This document shows positions 21,935 to 31,235 of a stretch of 64,000 nt of DNA, piece after piece; positions within the stretch are counted from its first letter, which is position 1; each line of letters starts with the position of its first letter. This DNA comes from Cerrena zonata (Eukaryota; Basidiomycota; Agaricomycetes; Polyporales; Cerrenaceae). The notes under the pieces were generated by a model. That model worked only from the letters and a program-made list of their open reading frames with translations, did no database searches and was not told the origin of the DNA. The translations under genes and the position numbers were made by a program. The DNA is taken from positions 62,001-126,000 of the forward strand of contig JASBNA010000056.1 of assembly GCA_038087015.1 (NCBI GenBank), read 5' to 3'.

Positions 21935-22609
21935 TTACTGACTTAATCCAATAGTCTCAATTAGGGTTTCAATTGTTAGAATCATTGAATGGAAATGATT
22001 CAAGTCTTTATTTGATAATTCATTTTCGAAAAACTTTATGATCAATTGACTTACACTAACCAATTTCCGTAAACTATTAACGTATTCAACATAATTTGAC
22101 CAAAGTTTGGTTTTCTTATCGAATTTTAACGGTAATTTATCTTGTTTTAGCGATTTTAAATAGTTTTGATTATAAACCAAAACATCTTTCCTTAAACTGG
22201 GTAAGATCTTGGTAATGATCAACAATTCATAATCCTTATATATTTTGAATAATTCTTTGTTCTTATAATCATTAATTTTTTTAATTTTTTTCAATTTTTC
22301 AATTTCGATCATTAATTGGCGTTTTGGGTTTGGTTCTTCCAGAAAATCATTTTCAATTTTGATTTGATCGAAATGATACTTCTTTGAAAGAAAGTCTGAT
22401 AACGGTAATTCTTGATTTGTCGGGATACTTGAAGTTATTGATTCATTTAGTTGATCTGGTAATTTGAATTTATTATCGATTATATTGGTCAAGTTAGCAA
22501 TTATCGCTTGATTTTCTTCAATTTTATTACTGAAACGATTGACGAGGTTTATCAAAGGTTGATAATTTTCAGTTTTAAGAAAGAAATTATACGGAGAGGA
22601 ATCATTCAT
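21935..22609 (-). CDS. Unrecognised 224-residue coiled-coil protein
   Basis: A complete frame with good start and stop and the same AT-rich codon use as its neighbours. The protein is highly charged, Lys/Asn/Leu/Ile-rich and mostly helical, with heptad-like stretches at about 20-50 and 98-155 and another helix at the C-terminus. No membrane segment, signal peptide or catalytic motif was seen. It lies between convergent TAF1 and divergent PPZ1 transcripts. Size and character resemble small kinetochore or mediator subunits of yeasts, but I found no family motif and make no functional claim. Confidence 0.7.
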   Translation of the reverse strand: MNDSSPYNFFLKTENYQPLINLVNRFSNKIEENQAIIANLTNIIDNKFKLPDQLNESITSSIPTNQELPLSDFLSKKYHFDQIKIENDFLEEPNPKRQLMIEIEKLKKIKKINDYKNKELFKIYKDYELLIITKILPSLRKDVLVYNQNYLKSLKQDKLPLKFDKKTKLWSNYVEYVNSLRKLVSVSQLIIKFFENELSNKDLNHFHSMILTIETLIETIGLSQ

Positions 22610-22768
22610 GGTTTAAGATCAAGGTGGTCAATACTACTACGATTTACATACAATTTATTTTTTTTTTGACCGTTTGCGAAAAACTCTACAGTAGACAATT
22701 ATACAAGCTTTATAAATTACATAATAACCTTTATTTACAAATCGTAGTAATACTTCGTACATTCATCT

Positions 22769-24361
22769 TTATTTTGATTGTTGTTGTAATTGGGCGGATC
22801 TTCTTTCTTGTTTACCCTTTTTCATGACTTGTTTAAGAGCAGCACTATCCAAAGGATCCAATAATTCAAACAGACATAATAATTCTTCACTAACACTCAT
22901 TACAGCACCCCAATTATCGAATTCACCACAATAATTTGGAGCCAGAAAGACGGTAACCAAGGTTCGATCATTGAAAAACTCGTAACCATCTTCAACCACC
23001 ATATGAGCTCTACAAACCAAATCAAACCCGAATTTTGATAGGAATTTATTGATTGCAATTTTGGAAAAAACATACGAGACACCCCGTTCGTTATCTTCCC
23101 ATTCATTTAGAGTATCTGCCGGGTCTGACCATAATAGATCATTCAATAGGCCATAATCGGGGACATCGGTTGGTCTAGCGATATTTCTTATTTCATCCAT
23201 ACTATTCAAGACTGGGGATAATCCACCATGAACACAAAAGATTTTACCCGCAACAATGGCAGCAATGGGTAAAGTATTAAAAGTATCAATGAACAATTTC
23301 CAAGTTTTAATATTACACCGACGTTTACATTCGTCATAAAAGCCATAAACCCTAGTAACGTTAGCACATTCATGATTACCTCTTAAGAGAAAGAAGTTTT
23401 CTGGGTATTTAATTTTATAACAAAGTAATAATAGGATAGTTTCTAAAGATTGTTTACCACGATCCACGTAATCACCCAAGAATAAATAATTGGTTTGAGG
23501 AGGGAACCCACATTTAGTAAAGATACGAATCAAATCGGAATATTGGCCATGAACATCACCAACGACTTTAACTGGAGGACTTAATTCTAATAACGAAGGT
23601 TGGGATAAAAAAATTTCTCTTGCGTTTGAACAAATCAATTGAATTTCGGAATTTTTAAGACAAACGCTTTTAGTTCTTTTACCCAGATAACCCGCATCCA
23701 ATAATCTTTGGATCAAATCTTCTATATCAATAGTATTTGGATTTTCATTATTGGTTGTTATTGATTGATATTTCGTTAAAGAATTTGAATTGGATGCCTC
23801 ATCATTAGGTACCTCGTTTAAATCATCTTCTGCCGATTTATCCTTATCGATTGATATGGTTTCTTGAGGGGTCAAGGGATAATGAAGAGAATGGTTGGTT
23901 ACCGAATGATTGGTTGATGATCTACTTAATTCATTATGGTTATTTGAAGATTGAGAAGTTACCGAAAACCGACGGGGCGATTGTGGATTGGAAATATTTT
24001 CATCGGTATTTCTTCTGAGTAATATGGGAGTCTTAGGTTCCACTTTTATCATTGAAGGAGGTAAATTATTCAAGTTCAAATTGGACATACTTTGATTAAT
24101 TTCTTCATGATCATCCTTTGGTTCTTCATTATTCGGTAGTTGATCAGTATTGGTTGATGAGTTTTTTCTTGATAGTATTCGGGGAGTGTGTTTAGGAGAT
24201 GAATTCGAACTATTTATATTTGAATTTAGCTGTGCCGTTGAATCATCCTTCAGTAAGGATATTCTAGAACGAATCGACCTGGAGGATTTAGCTGAGCTCC
24301 CGGTATCGGTACGAGCCAAAGGTAATGTATTCTTATTTGTTTTGGAGGTTCCATTACCCAT
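22769..24361 (-). CDS. PPZ1: Serine/threonine protein phosphatase Ppz1
   Basis: A 530-residue PP1-like phosphatase controlling potassium homeostasis, salt tolerance and cell-wall signalling. MGNGTSK carries the N-myristoylation glycine. About 210 disordered Ser/Asn-rich residues follow, including the motif [15 protein letters not shown] that is conserved in Ppz N-termini. The catalytic domain (about 215-520) has [15 protein letters not shown] and GNHEC metal-site motifs and the Ppz-specific end [20 protein letters not shown]. The N-terminal extension is shorter than in S. cerevisiae Ppz1 (692 residues). Confidence 0.95.
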   Translation of the reverse strand: MGNGTSKTNKNTLPLARTDTGSSAKSSRSIRSRISLLKDDSTAQLNSNINSSNSSPKHTPRILSRKNSSTNTDQLPNNEEPKDDHEEINQSMSNLNLNNLPPSMIKVEPKTPILLRRNTDENISNPQSPRRFSVTSQSSNNHNELSRSSTNHSVTNHSLHYPLTPQETISIDKDKSAEDDLNEVPNDEASNSNSLTKYQSITTNNENPNTIDIEDLIQRLLDAGYLGKRTKSVCLKNSEIQLICSNAREIFLSQPSLLELSPPVKVVGDVHGQYSDLIRIFTKCGFPPQTNYLFLGDYVDRGKQSLETILLLLCYKIKYPENFFLLRGNHECANVTRVYGFYDECKRRCNIKTWKLFIDTFNTLPIAAIVAGKIFCVHGGLSPVLNSMDEIRNIARPTDVPDYGLLNDLLWSDPADTLNEWEDNERGVSYVFSKIAINKFLSKFGFDLVCRAHMVVEDGYEFFNDRTLVTVFLAPNYCGEFDNWGAVMSVSEELLCLFELLDPLDSAALKQVMKKGKQERRSAQLQQQSK

Positions 24362-24756
24362 TATGTCTCTATTTGTTTGAACTTGGATATCAATTTGAAA
24401 CGAATGACACCACTAGATTGGTTTACGATTAAAATAGTTAATAAAGCTGGTTTCCCAAGTTTTATTAGTTAGCTTTTTCCAGTGAGAATTGCGATAAAAA
24501 CGAAGGAGTATCAACAATATATTCCAGATATATTTAACCAAATCTCAATACAACTCACTACTCTACTCAATAGTCAATTGCTAATTATAACTTTGGTCCA
24601 AGGTGGTTTGGTAAACGGTGTTGGCTTTGATTGGGGGTCTGGAGGTTTGGAAAATGAATAAAAAAAAAAAAAACATGAAAAAAAATATATAATTACTGCT
24701 TAGCTAAGCGCTTATGTCAGCGCGGAGGTGTTTGTGCGTGCGTTTACCGATACGTT

Positions 24757-24772
24757 GCGGTTCTAGAACCGC
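24757..24772. repeat. Perfect 16-bp palindrome GCGGTTCTAGAACCGC
   Basis: A perfect dyad inside the GC-rich island, containing TTCTAGAA, a minimal heat-shock-type core. It is followed eight bases later by a full Rap1-like site. Possible protein-binding site; function unknown. Confidence 0.55.
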
Positions 24773-24779
24773 GCGAGAA

Positions 24780-24791
24780 ACACCCGTACAT
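24780..24791 (+). promoter_or_regulatory. Rap1-like site in the PPZ1-GNAT intergenic region
   Basis: ACACCCGTACAT, a full consensus match, 419 bases upstream of the PPZ1 start. A variant, CCTCCGTACACC, lies about 60 bases further on. Confidence 0.45.
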
Positions 24792-24904
24792 TTCATCGTA
24801 AAAGCGGGGAACACCGGAGGCGCCGCCGCCGCCGCACGCCCCCACAAAACCTCCGTACACCGGGATCCGCGGGCCAAGCTCTCCGTCCTTCCCTTTTAGG
24901 TAAC

Positions 24905-25505
24905 TTTTACTCCTTCTCTTACTCTTACTCTTACTACTATTACTCTTACTACTATTACTCTTACTACTATTACTGTAACTATTACTACTATTACTGTAAC
25001 TATTACTACTGTAACTTACTCAAATTATTAATCACAACTTGCTATTACTTGATGTACTGTTATACCAACTTGTTTAGCACCTACTGCTTTTGCTCTTACT
25101 CTTAGTAGTGTTAGTCTTAGTGTTAGTAGTGTTAGTCTTAGTAGGTACTCCTGCTACTGGTGTTTTACTATTCTCTATTCTCAATCTTAGCGCTACTTAC
25201 AGTTACAGTACAGTTACATATACAAATACAGTTACGGTTGCAGTTACAGTACATCCATTTCTTCCCTACTCACGCTTCTATTACCTATTCACCTATTCAC
25301 CTCTCCTTTTACTCCTATTATTCGTATCTTAGTCTTATTACTTACTCCTATTACTTTTACTGTACTTCTCACTCTTAATCTACCTTCAGCTACTTCAGCT
25401 ACTTCAGCTACTTAATCTCTTCAGCTACTTAATCTCTTCATCTACTTCTACTTCAGCTACTTCTACTTCTACTTCAACTTCGACTTCAACTTCTACTTCA
25501 ACTAC
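24905..25505. repeat. TAC/CTTCTACTT-type low-complexity tract
   Basis: Successive short-unit repeats: TTACTACTATTACTC (24910-25020), CTTAGTGTTAGTAGTGTTAGT (25095-25145), ATACAGTTACAGT (25195-25250), TTCAGCTACTT and CTACTTCTACTTCAACTTC (25386-25503). The CTTCTACT units are the reverse complement of the AGTAGAAG units at 14.7-15.2 kb, so both tracts look like one repeat family. Confidence 0.8.
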
Positions 25506-25646
25506 TTCTACTTCACGTAGTCCTCACGCTCAGTTTCATGATAACAGCGTATCCCTGATAAGTAATTGAATGCGTTATCTGAAATTCCGCACTGGTATAT
25601 AAACAGTGGAAGGAGCACTCAATTTTAAATTTAAAGGCCAACACTA

Positions 25647-25685
25647 ATGATTAATAATGTTTGCTATACAAGAAGATGTCCATGA
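25647..25685 (+). promoter_or_regulatory. Overlapping upstream ORF at the GNAT start
   Basis: An ATG ten bases before the GNAT start opens a 12-codon frame (MINNVCYTRRCP) in another phase that ends 29 bases inside the coding region. If it lies in the mRNA leader, scanning ribosomes would meet it first, reducing GNAT translation. Confidence 0.4.
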
Positions 25686-26448
25686 TTCTCCAAATAAAGG
25701 TAAACCCCGACTGTCAAGGTCTCAGTTAAATTCTGGGACCGTAATTTCCAGCATTACCATTAAGGAGTATAAACGAGCAGCGAAAACGTTGGCAAAGTCT
25801 TTTGATAAAGACCCCTTTGTCAATTACATTTTAAATACCGACATTGAGCCACTGACTCTGTTAAGAAAACAAGTAAAACTGGATTTATTCTTATCTTTTT
25901 TTGAATACTCCGTTTACGATGTAATTAGTTCAAATGGATTGGTTTTGGTAGTGAAGGATGTTCAATTAGAAGACGATTTGATTTCAAATCAATTGAAATC
26001 TTCAGAAATTAATAAATTACCATTTTTAGCGGTTGCTTGTTTTAATTTTATCGATTCAAATGAAGAAATGGACGATTCTTTAAGTTTCCATCCTTCTTCA
26101 ATAAAATTTAACTTGTTTGCTTCTTTGACCAAGTGCCGTCTGAAAGTATTCAAGGATAAGTTCCCTCTTTTGAATAGTATTCGTGATGGGGTTTTAACTA
26201 ACTTGAAATTAAATCGAATTTGGTACTTAAATGATATCGGGGTTTTACCCCATGCTCAAGGTAATGGTTATGCTAAAAAATTGATTCAATTCACTTTGGA
26301 TCACTACATTAAACAAGATTACTGCTATTTAGAAAGTTCAAATATTATCAATCGTAAATTTTATGAAAAATTGGGTTTCAAAATTATGAAATCCTTCTTT
26401 ATCGACGACGGTGAAATAATCATGGACGCAATGGTTAACACTGCTTAA
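25657..26448 (+). CDS. GNAT-family acetyltransferase-like protein
   Basis: A 263-residue protein with a GNAT fold. The C-terminal half has the beta4-P-loop region YLNDIGVLPHAQGNGYAKKL, matching the acetyl-CoA-binding Q/R-x-x-G-x-G/A signature (QGNGYAK), then LESSNIINRKFYEKLGF, the usual final N-x-x-x-x-x-Y-E-K-L-G-F motif. The N-terminus (about 35 residues) is disordered; residues 36-90 (EYKRAAKTLAKSFDKDPFVNYIL) look like the fungal GNAT group acting on small molecules or antibiotics. Substrate unknown. A short uORF overlaps the start. Confidence 0.82.
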   Translation: MFAIQEDVHDSPNKGKPRLSRSQLNSGTVISSITIKEYKRAAKTLAKSFDKDPFVNYILNTDIEPLTLLRKQVKLDLFLSFFEYSVYDVISSNGLVLVVKDVQLEDDLISNQLKSSEINKLPFLAVACFNFIDSNEEMDDSLSFHPSSIKFNLFASLTKCRLKVFKDKFPLLNSIRDGVLTNLKLNRIWYLNDIGVLPHAQGNGYAKKLIQFTLDHYIKQDYCYLESSNIINRKFYEKLGFKIMKSFFIDDGEIIMDAMVNTA

Positions 26449-26526
26449 TAGATACTCAATATATATATATATATTATTAAAGTGCGTAGAAGCTTTTGAA
26501 ATTTTTTTTTTTTTTAACTACTCATC

Positions 26527-28017
26527 ATGTTTAAGCATTTCCAAAGGGTAAGACATTTTTCAAGGAGTCGGTTACTTTGTAAACCTCCGATAGACTCTAA
26601 TGGGCTTTATTATGGTAAGTTCACTAAAGAAGAGTACGACCAGGCTGCTAAATACGTAAAGGATCAATATGATAATCTTGCTAATCTGATTAAAGGTACT
26701 ACTCATATAAGAGAAAATTTAGATAAAATGCCGGCATTCCCAAGTATTGATAGAACTAAAGGTGGTATTAAGGTTGAAAATTTATCTCAGTTCTTCGAGC
26801 AAACCATTAAAACAACCGGTCCAATCACTTTACTGGCTTATATGAGACAATGTTTAACTCATCCCGATTTTGGCTATTATACTACGAGAAACCCGTTAGA
26901 CTTCAAGACGGGGGATTTCATTACCAGTCCTGAAATAAGTTCAATGTTTGGTGAAATGTTGGGTATCTGGCTTTATTCTACTTGGTTGAATCAAGATAAA
27001 CCTTCCACTATAAATATTATTGAATTTGGTCCCGGTAAAGGTACTTTGATGCATGATGTAATTCAAATTTTTAATAAATTTGTTATGAATAAAGTGAAAA
27101 TTAATATTATAATGATTGAATCTTCTTCAGTATTGAGATATGAACAATATAAACTATTATGTACTCAACACCCTTTCAATTCAACAGAACATGGGTTTAA
27201 TAAATCAATTACTAAATGGAATAATGAAATTTGGTGGTGTAACACTGAAAAGGATATTGACTTAATTAATGAATCAATTGAAGTTCCTAATTATATTCTA
27301 GCCCATGAATTTTTCGATGCATTACCAATTAAATCATTTATCAAACAAAAAAATGGTTGGAGAGAATTATTAGTAGAACATTCTCCTTCAGTAAATAATA
27401 CTCAAGGTAAATTACCTTCAAATGAAGAAACTTCTAATAATGATTTATTAAATGCTGATTTCCATTTAACTCTTGCTCCAAATGAAACTCCTTCTTCCAT
27501 GATTCCAAAATTAAATCCTCGTTATGAAAATTTACCCATTGATTCAAGAATTGAAATATGTCCAGATTCAGAATTTTACTTGATGAAAATGATTCAGTTA
27601 TTAAATAATAATAAAGGTGCAGTTCTAATCATCGATTATGGTTTATCAAATCAAATTCCCGAAAACAGTTTAAGAGGTATTTATAAACATAAATTTGTTT
27701 CTCCCTTCATCAAACCTGGTGAAGTCGATTTATCAATCGATGTCGATTTTCAAAACTTGAAAAATATCGCTAAAAATTATACCAACGTTTACGGCCCAGT
27801 CGACCAAGGTGATTACTTACATGAATGTGGTATTGGCCATAGAGCGCAACAATTATTAGATAAAAATTCAGATAATTATTCTGAACAAGAGAAAATTTTC
27901 AACTCTTATAAAAGATTAACCGATAAAGACGATAAAAGTATGGGTAAAATTTATAAATTCTTGTGTTTATTACCAAAAGACTCGAAACCTCCCGTGGGGT
28001 TCGGTGGATCCGTTTAA
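26527..28017 (+). CDS. Mitochondrial NDUFAF7/MidA-type protein arginine methyltransferase
   Basis: A 496-residue member of the Methyltransf_28 family, whose animal member NDUFAF7 dimethylates an arginine of the complex I 49-kDa subunit and is needed for assembly. The N-terminus (MFKHFQRVRHFSRSRLL) is a typical mitochondrial presequence. Motifs: GPIT..YM, GYY, TGDFITSPEISSMFGEMLGIW, the SAM loop EFGPGKGTLMHDV, ANEFFDALP-like AHEFFDALP, and IIDYGL. A CTG codon at 26833 sits where relatives have Ala, supporting Ser decoding. It fits the complex I subunit gene 1.8 kb downstream. Confidence 0.92.
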   Translation: MFKHFQRVRHFSRSRLLCKPPIDSNGLYYGKFTKEEYDQAAKYVKDQYDNLANLIKGTTHIRENLDKMPAFPSIDRTKGGIKVENLSQFFEQTIKTTGPITLLAYMRQCLTHPDFGYYTTRNPLDFKTGDFITSPEISSMFGEMLGIWLYSTWLNQDKPSTINIIEFGPGKGTLMHDVIQIFNKFVMNKVKINIIMIESSSVLRYEQYKLLCTQHPFNSTEHGFNKSITKWNNEIWWCNTEKDIDLINESIEVPNYILAHEFFDALPIKSFIKQKNGWRELLVEHSPSVNNTQGKLPSNEETSNNDLLNADFHLTLAPNETPSSMIPKLNPRYENLPIDSRIEICPDSEFYLMKMIQLLNNNKGAVLIIDYGLSNQIPENSLRGIYKHKFVSPFIKPGEVDLSIDVDFQNLKNIAKNYTNVYGPVDQGDYLHECGIGHRAQQLLDKNSDNYSEQEKIFNSYKRLTDKDDKSMGKIYKFLCLLPKDSKPPVGFGGSV

Positions 28018-28121
28018 TATATTACTATTTATTCTTATCAACTCATGTAGGTTTCCTTTTAAAGAGAATAATTGCAAAAAAAATTGTTAGAAGAGAAATT
28101 AAAAAAAATTAAAAATTAAAA

Positions 28122-28193
28122 TTCCGATACCGGGAGTCGAACCCGGGTTTGCTCGGTGAAAGCGAACCGTGCTAGCCGTTACACTATATCGGA
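28122..28193 (-). tRNA. tRNA-Glu (anticodon UUC)
   Basis: On the minus strand the 72-base sequence starts TCCGATA and ends TATCGGA plus discriminator A, giving a perfect 7-bp acceptor stem. The A box region TAGTGTAACGGCTAGCAC, anticodon loop CTTTCAC (anticodon TTC) and B box GGTTCGACTCC are intact, and the body matches yeast tRNA-Glu. A T-run follows the 3' end on its strand (complement of the A-rich bases just below 28120), suiting Pol III termination. No intron. Confidence 0.97.
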
Positions 28194-28371
28194 GATTTTA
28201 TAACCAAAATAAGAAATTATTGTCCGCGTCGATACGAAAGAAATATGATTAAAAAACTGGAAAGAAAAAAAGGCCCTCAAAACTCAATTCAACATGGGTT
28301 TTCTTGACTGAAAATCGTCTTTCACAATCTAGGTATATATTCGTAAATAGCTATTAAATATATATTCTCAT

Positions 28372-28977
28372 ATGTCAAAAAAAAAACCAAACCGAATTTT
28401 TTTTCAAAAGACCAGCTATAAAACCCAAATCACCAAGAATAAAGACAAAGATGCGGAACTTGGGTCTAAGCAACTCACAGCTCTTGCCTCTTGCTCGGCA
28501 GACAGCTGGAAAAAGTTTTGGAAACATATCAAGACCTACCATTTCTCTCTCGACGTCAACACTGATCACATCCATATCTTCAACCTAGGTCTGAAACTCT
28601 GGACATTTGTGAACAAGTCCCAATGTCTGTTTAGTGGTCGCCAGGTAGATTCCAGACTCTCCCGGGACCTTCTTCCAGACGAGTTTGTCACCCATGTCTA
28701 TTTAGAGTGCTCTGCAACTTATCCCATTTGGACTTACTGCCAGTATCCTTCGACACAAAATGTACCTGACAGAACTTGGTCTCTTTTTATCGCCAACGAT
28801 TCTCTGGACACCAAACACTCCGATCTATTAGTAGATACCACCTGATCCTTTTAAAAGTTCAGGACTTTCGACTATCGCAGAGACAGGAGTCAGAAAGACT
28901 TCCAGCGTTACACAGAATGGCTGCGAAAAAATTGGTATCTTATTATATTTCGGCACTCAATCTATAAATTAAACTAA
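28372..28977 (+). pseudogene. Decayed open reading frame next to tRNA-Glu
   Basis: A 157-codon frame (28372-28845) ends at TGA, but the same phase, after a second stop at 28852, continues as a protein-like stretch (KFRTFDYRRDRSQKDFQRYT and beyond) to about 28977. Two in-frame stops 6 bases apart suggest a decayed gene rather than a short real one. The translated text contains many Trp, Cys, His and charged residues, unlike random AT-rich sequence, but I recognise no family. Its place beside a tRNA gene, a common insertion hot spot of yeast retroelements, makes a mobile-element relic plausible. Confidence 0.35.
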
Positions 28978-28980
28978 GTA

Positions 28981-29828
28981 GTTCCTTGGGAACTCACTCC
29001 AACCAACACCATCATCTCTATCTCACAACTTAATTGAATTTGTCTCCATAGTCAGCGTTTTATAAACATGCAGCAACTGGGTAGAATTACATGTGTTGAG
29101 ACTTTCATACCATTGGCGGTGATCACCCTCACACTTCTCCTTATGAAACCTCTCAATACCTACAGAGACCCTTTTCTTCAGGTCAACATATTCCTCCCTC
29201 TTATTATGCTTCATAATACATTGCTGACCGATGCGCTTCGTCAACTCCTTGCATTTTGTACTGGAGCAAAGGCTGGTCTAACCCAGTCTTTGTATTCTTG
29301 GGTTATAGTTCCAGTACTTAACCTAGCATAGTAGATTAAGTATGTTAACAATAAACTTAACTCCATACTGCATTCAGAATCTTCAAATTGCATTGATTAT
29401 AAAAGTATTAATAAGTGATATTAATTTCATGTTAATGATCGCACTGCTTATTTGGGGTAAAGAGAAAGAGGGTAGGGAGGATTCTATGGATATTTATAAT
29501 CTTTTCTGTCCTAAGGTATGGCTTTTTATACGCCTTATCAGTTATCTTATCGACCGGTACCATCTTTCAATCTAATTCGAAACGACAGGAACAACAAACT
29601 CGTGCTTAACATACGCCTACTTCTTTGAAAGACTTTGTGATCATATAAAATTACGTGGAGATTGTTTCCAAGGACTTATTCGTTTTGAAAAATGGGTAAT
29701 TGCATACTACATGAGATTCCGTCATAAACAAGGAATATTTATTATAAAGAAAAATGCATTACAAAACAAGAAAGAAAATGGAATAAATATATGCTGGGAG
29801 AATTATTTTACAAATAAAAACATCAAGA
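28981..29828. other. Gene-free stretch with degenerate sequence
   Basis: Apart from the minus-strand relic above, several short open frames on both strands but none with family features. The last 200 bases are AT-rich and form the 3' flank of the complex I gene. Confidence 0.4.
29023..29270 (-). pseudogene. Possible retroelement relic (LINE-like linker segment), minus strand
   Basis: The minus strand encodes a highly charged, protein-like stretch of about 85 residues from a stop at 29294 down to the stop at 29023, with EYVDLKKRVSVGIERFHKEK followed by a Trp-Tyr-Glu-Ser-Leu block and a LLHVYKTLT segment. This pattern resembles the linker between endonuclease and reverse transcriptase in non-LTR elements (Lys/Arg-rich helix, W/F..SL, then lW.vyktL). 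No RT motif was found downstream, so it is at most a fragment. Confidence 0.25.
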
Positions 29829-30587
29829 TTATAAATCTGATCTAGTGAATTGACGAATATCAGTTGGTTCAGAACCCAATAAGACTTTCTTACCACTGAA
29901 AGGTTCACAAGAATCTCTACCAGAAACTGGTCCAATTTTTTCCAAAGGTTTACCTGCTTGTAATTGTTTTAATAATTCAACAGTTTTAGAAGGAGTTAAA
30001 TCTTCATGATAATCATCATCAATAGCCATCATTGGAGCATTGACACAGGCACCTAAACATTCAACTTCTTGTAAAGTGAATAATTTATCAGGAGTAGTTT
30101 GACCCGGTTTAATTTTTAAATGACTTGTTATAGCTTCCATAATCTCATCAGATCCACATAATTGACATGGAGTAGTGGTACAAACTTGTAAATTATATTT
30201 ACCCATTGGATGTCTCATATACATAGTATAAAAAGTAGCAACTTCATACACTCTCATGGGTGGCATATCTAATAATTTAGCAACATAATTCATAACTGAA
30301 ATCGATGTAAATCCTAATTGACGTTGTCCTAAATCTAAAAGTGGCATACAGGCACCTTTCTTATATTGTGGAGGATATTTAGTAATGATTTCTTGAGCTC
30401 TCTTCATGTTTTCTTCAGTAAATTCAAATGGAGTATTTTGATTATCTTCTTTGGTATCTCTATGAACAGCTACAATGGCCGAACTTCTTTTCATAACATG
30501 GTTTATTGGACTGACTTGCTTGACTGGAGTGTATCTAACTGCACTTCCCAAGGAAGCAGCTATGGATCTAGGTAAATTACGAAACAT
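29829..30587 (-). CDS. Complex I 24-kDa (NDUFV2/NuoE) subunit
   Basis: A 252-residue NADH:ubiquinone oxidoreductase subunit of the matrix-arm N module. A presequence without acidic residues (first about 35) precedes the thioredoxin-like domain. The four ligands of the N1a [2Fe-2S] cluster are present: C136 and C141 (CTTTPC), C177 and C181 (CLGAC). Family motifs [20 protein letters not shown] and [10 protein letters not shown] are clear. Complete. The gene shows the yeast has respiratory complex I, absent from Saccharomyces. GATCCGTACAT, a Rap1-like variant, lies about 160 bases upstream. Confidence 0.97.
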   Translation of the reverse strand: MFRNLPRSIAASLGSAVRYTPVKQVSPINHVMKRSSAIVAVHRDTKEDNQNTPFEFTEENMKRAQEIITKYPPQYKKGACMPLLDLGQRQLGFTSISVMNYVAKLLDMPPMRVYEVATFYTMYMRHPMGKYNLQVCTTTPCQLCGSDEIMEAITSHLKIKPGQTTPDKLFTLQEVECLGACVNAPMMAIDDDYHEDLTPSKTVELLKQLQAGKPLEKIGPVSGRDSCEPFSGKKVLLGSEPTDIRQFTRSDL

Positions 30588-31235
30588 ATCGTTAATAAAA
30601 GAAAGTTATTGAAAAGTTATCGAAATTGAAAAAAAAAAAAAAAAAAAAAAATTATAATCCCAGCACCGAAAAGCTGCGTAAGCAAACATTTTTATTGGCT
30701 ATTTTACCTGGTAGTGCGAATTTGGCTAAAATTTCCCCAAAAAAGATCCGTACATACACAAATCTACAGGTATACGGTACATTCTACAATTCAAATACTA
30801 TTCAATCACTATTCAATCACTATTCAAATATTCAATCACTATTCAAATATTCAGTCACTATTCAATCGCTATTCAACTATTCAATTATTAGTGGTACAGA
30901 GGCACATGTGCAGATCATAGACCGATAGGCAGTGCAAATTTCAATGCTGAGGATACAGAAGGTATCCATGAATCCAATTCTAGAAATTAAAAGAATTATT
31001 AATGTAAACTCAACTGCTTTTGTTTTCTTCAGTATTGTTGCTAGTAGGCCAGTGCTTCTCATCATTTGTAAGCCTGTTCAGTATCGAAATCATTATTGTC
31101 TAGTTGCTTTTCGCAGCCTAAGCAGAGCATTATTTGGCTGCAAGGGTGTCTAAGCATACTACTAAATGGACTTTAAAGTCTCTTCAACAATAAAATGCTG
31201 GCTTCATCCAGATGATAGGGCCATTTTACTGCACC
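30588..31235. other. 648-base divergent intergenic region with ATTCAATCACT repeats
   Basis: It contains a 22-base A-run (about 30629-30650), a degenerate Rap1-like site (30745-30755) and a run of ATTCAATCACT/ATTCAAAT units (about 30785-30890). At 31108-31135 it shares TTTYGCAGCCKAAGCAGAG with the region 34071-34100, at equal distance from the two paralogue starts. Confidence 0.6.
31108..31135 (+). promoter_or_regulatory. Duplicated promoter block, copy 1
   Basis: TTTTCGCAGCCTAAGCAGAG plus ATT runs, about 101 bases before the ATG at 31236. Its partner TTTTTGCAGCCGAAGCAGAG lies about 102 bases before the paralogue ATG at 34202, so the tandem duplication included the promoter. Confidence 0.55.

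Larger units (their letters stand above)
24362..25656. other. 1.3-kb gene-free divergent region with GC-rich island and TAC-type repeats
   Basis: It separates PPZ1 from the GNAT gene. It holds an A-run, then a GC-rich island (24714-24899) with its own palindrome and Rap1-like sites, then a pyrimidine-rich tract of TTACTC/TACTAC, ATACAGTTAC, TTCAGCTAC and CTTCTACTT repeats (about 24905-25505). No convincing protein frame; the short frames inside are products of the repeats. Confidence 0.6.

Noticed and set aside
24714..24899. 61-codon frame in the GC-rich island
   Set aside because: Arg/Ala-rich because of GC content; no start context or family.
30932..31153. 73-codon frame upstream of the first nuclease-kinase gene
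   Set aside because: Random-looking composition and no counterpart upstream of copy 2.
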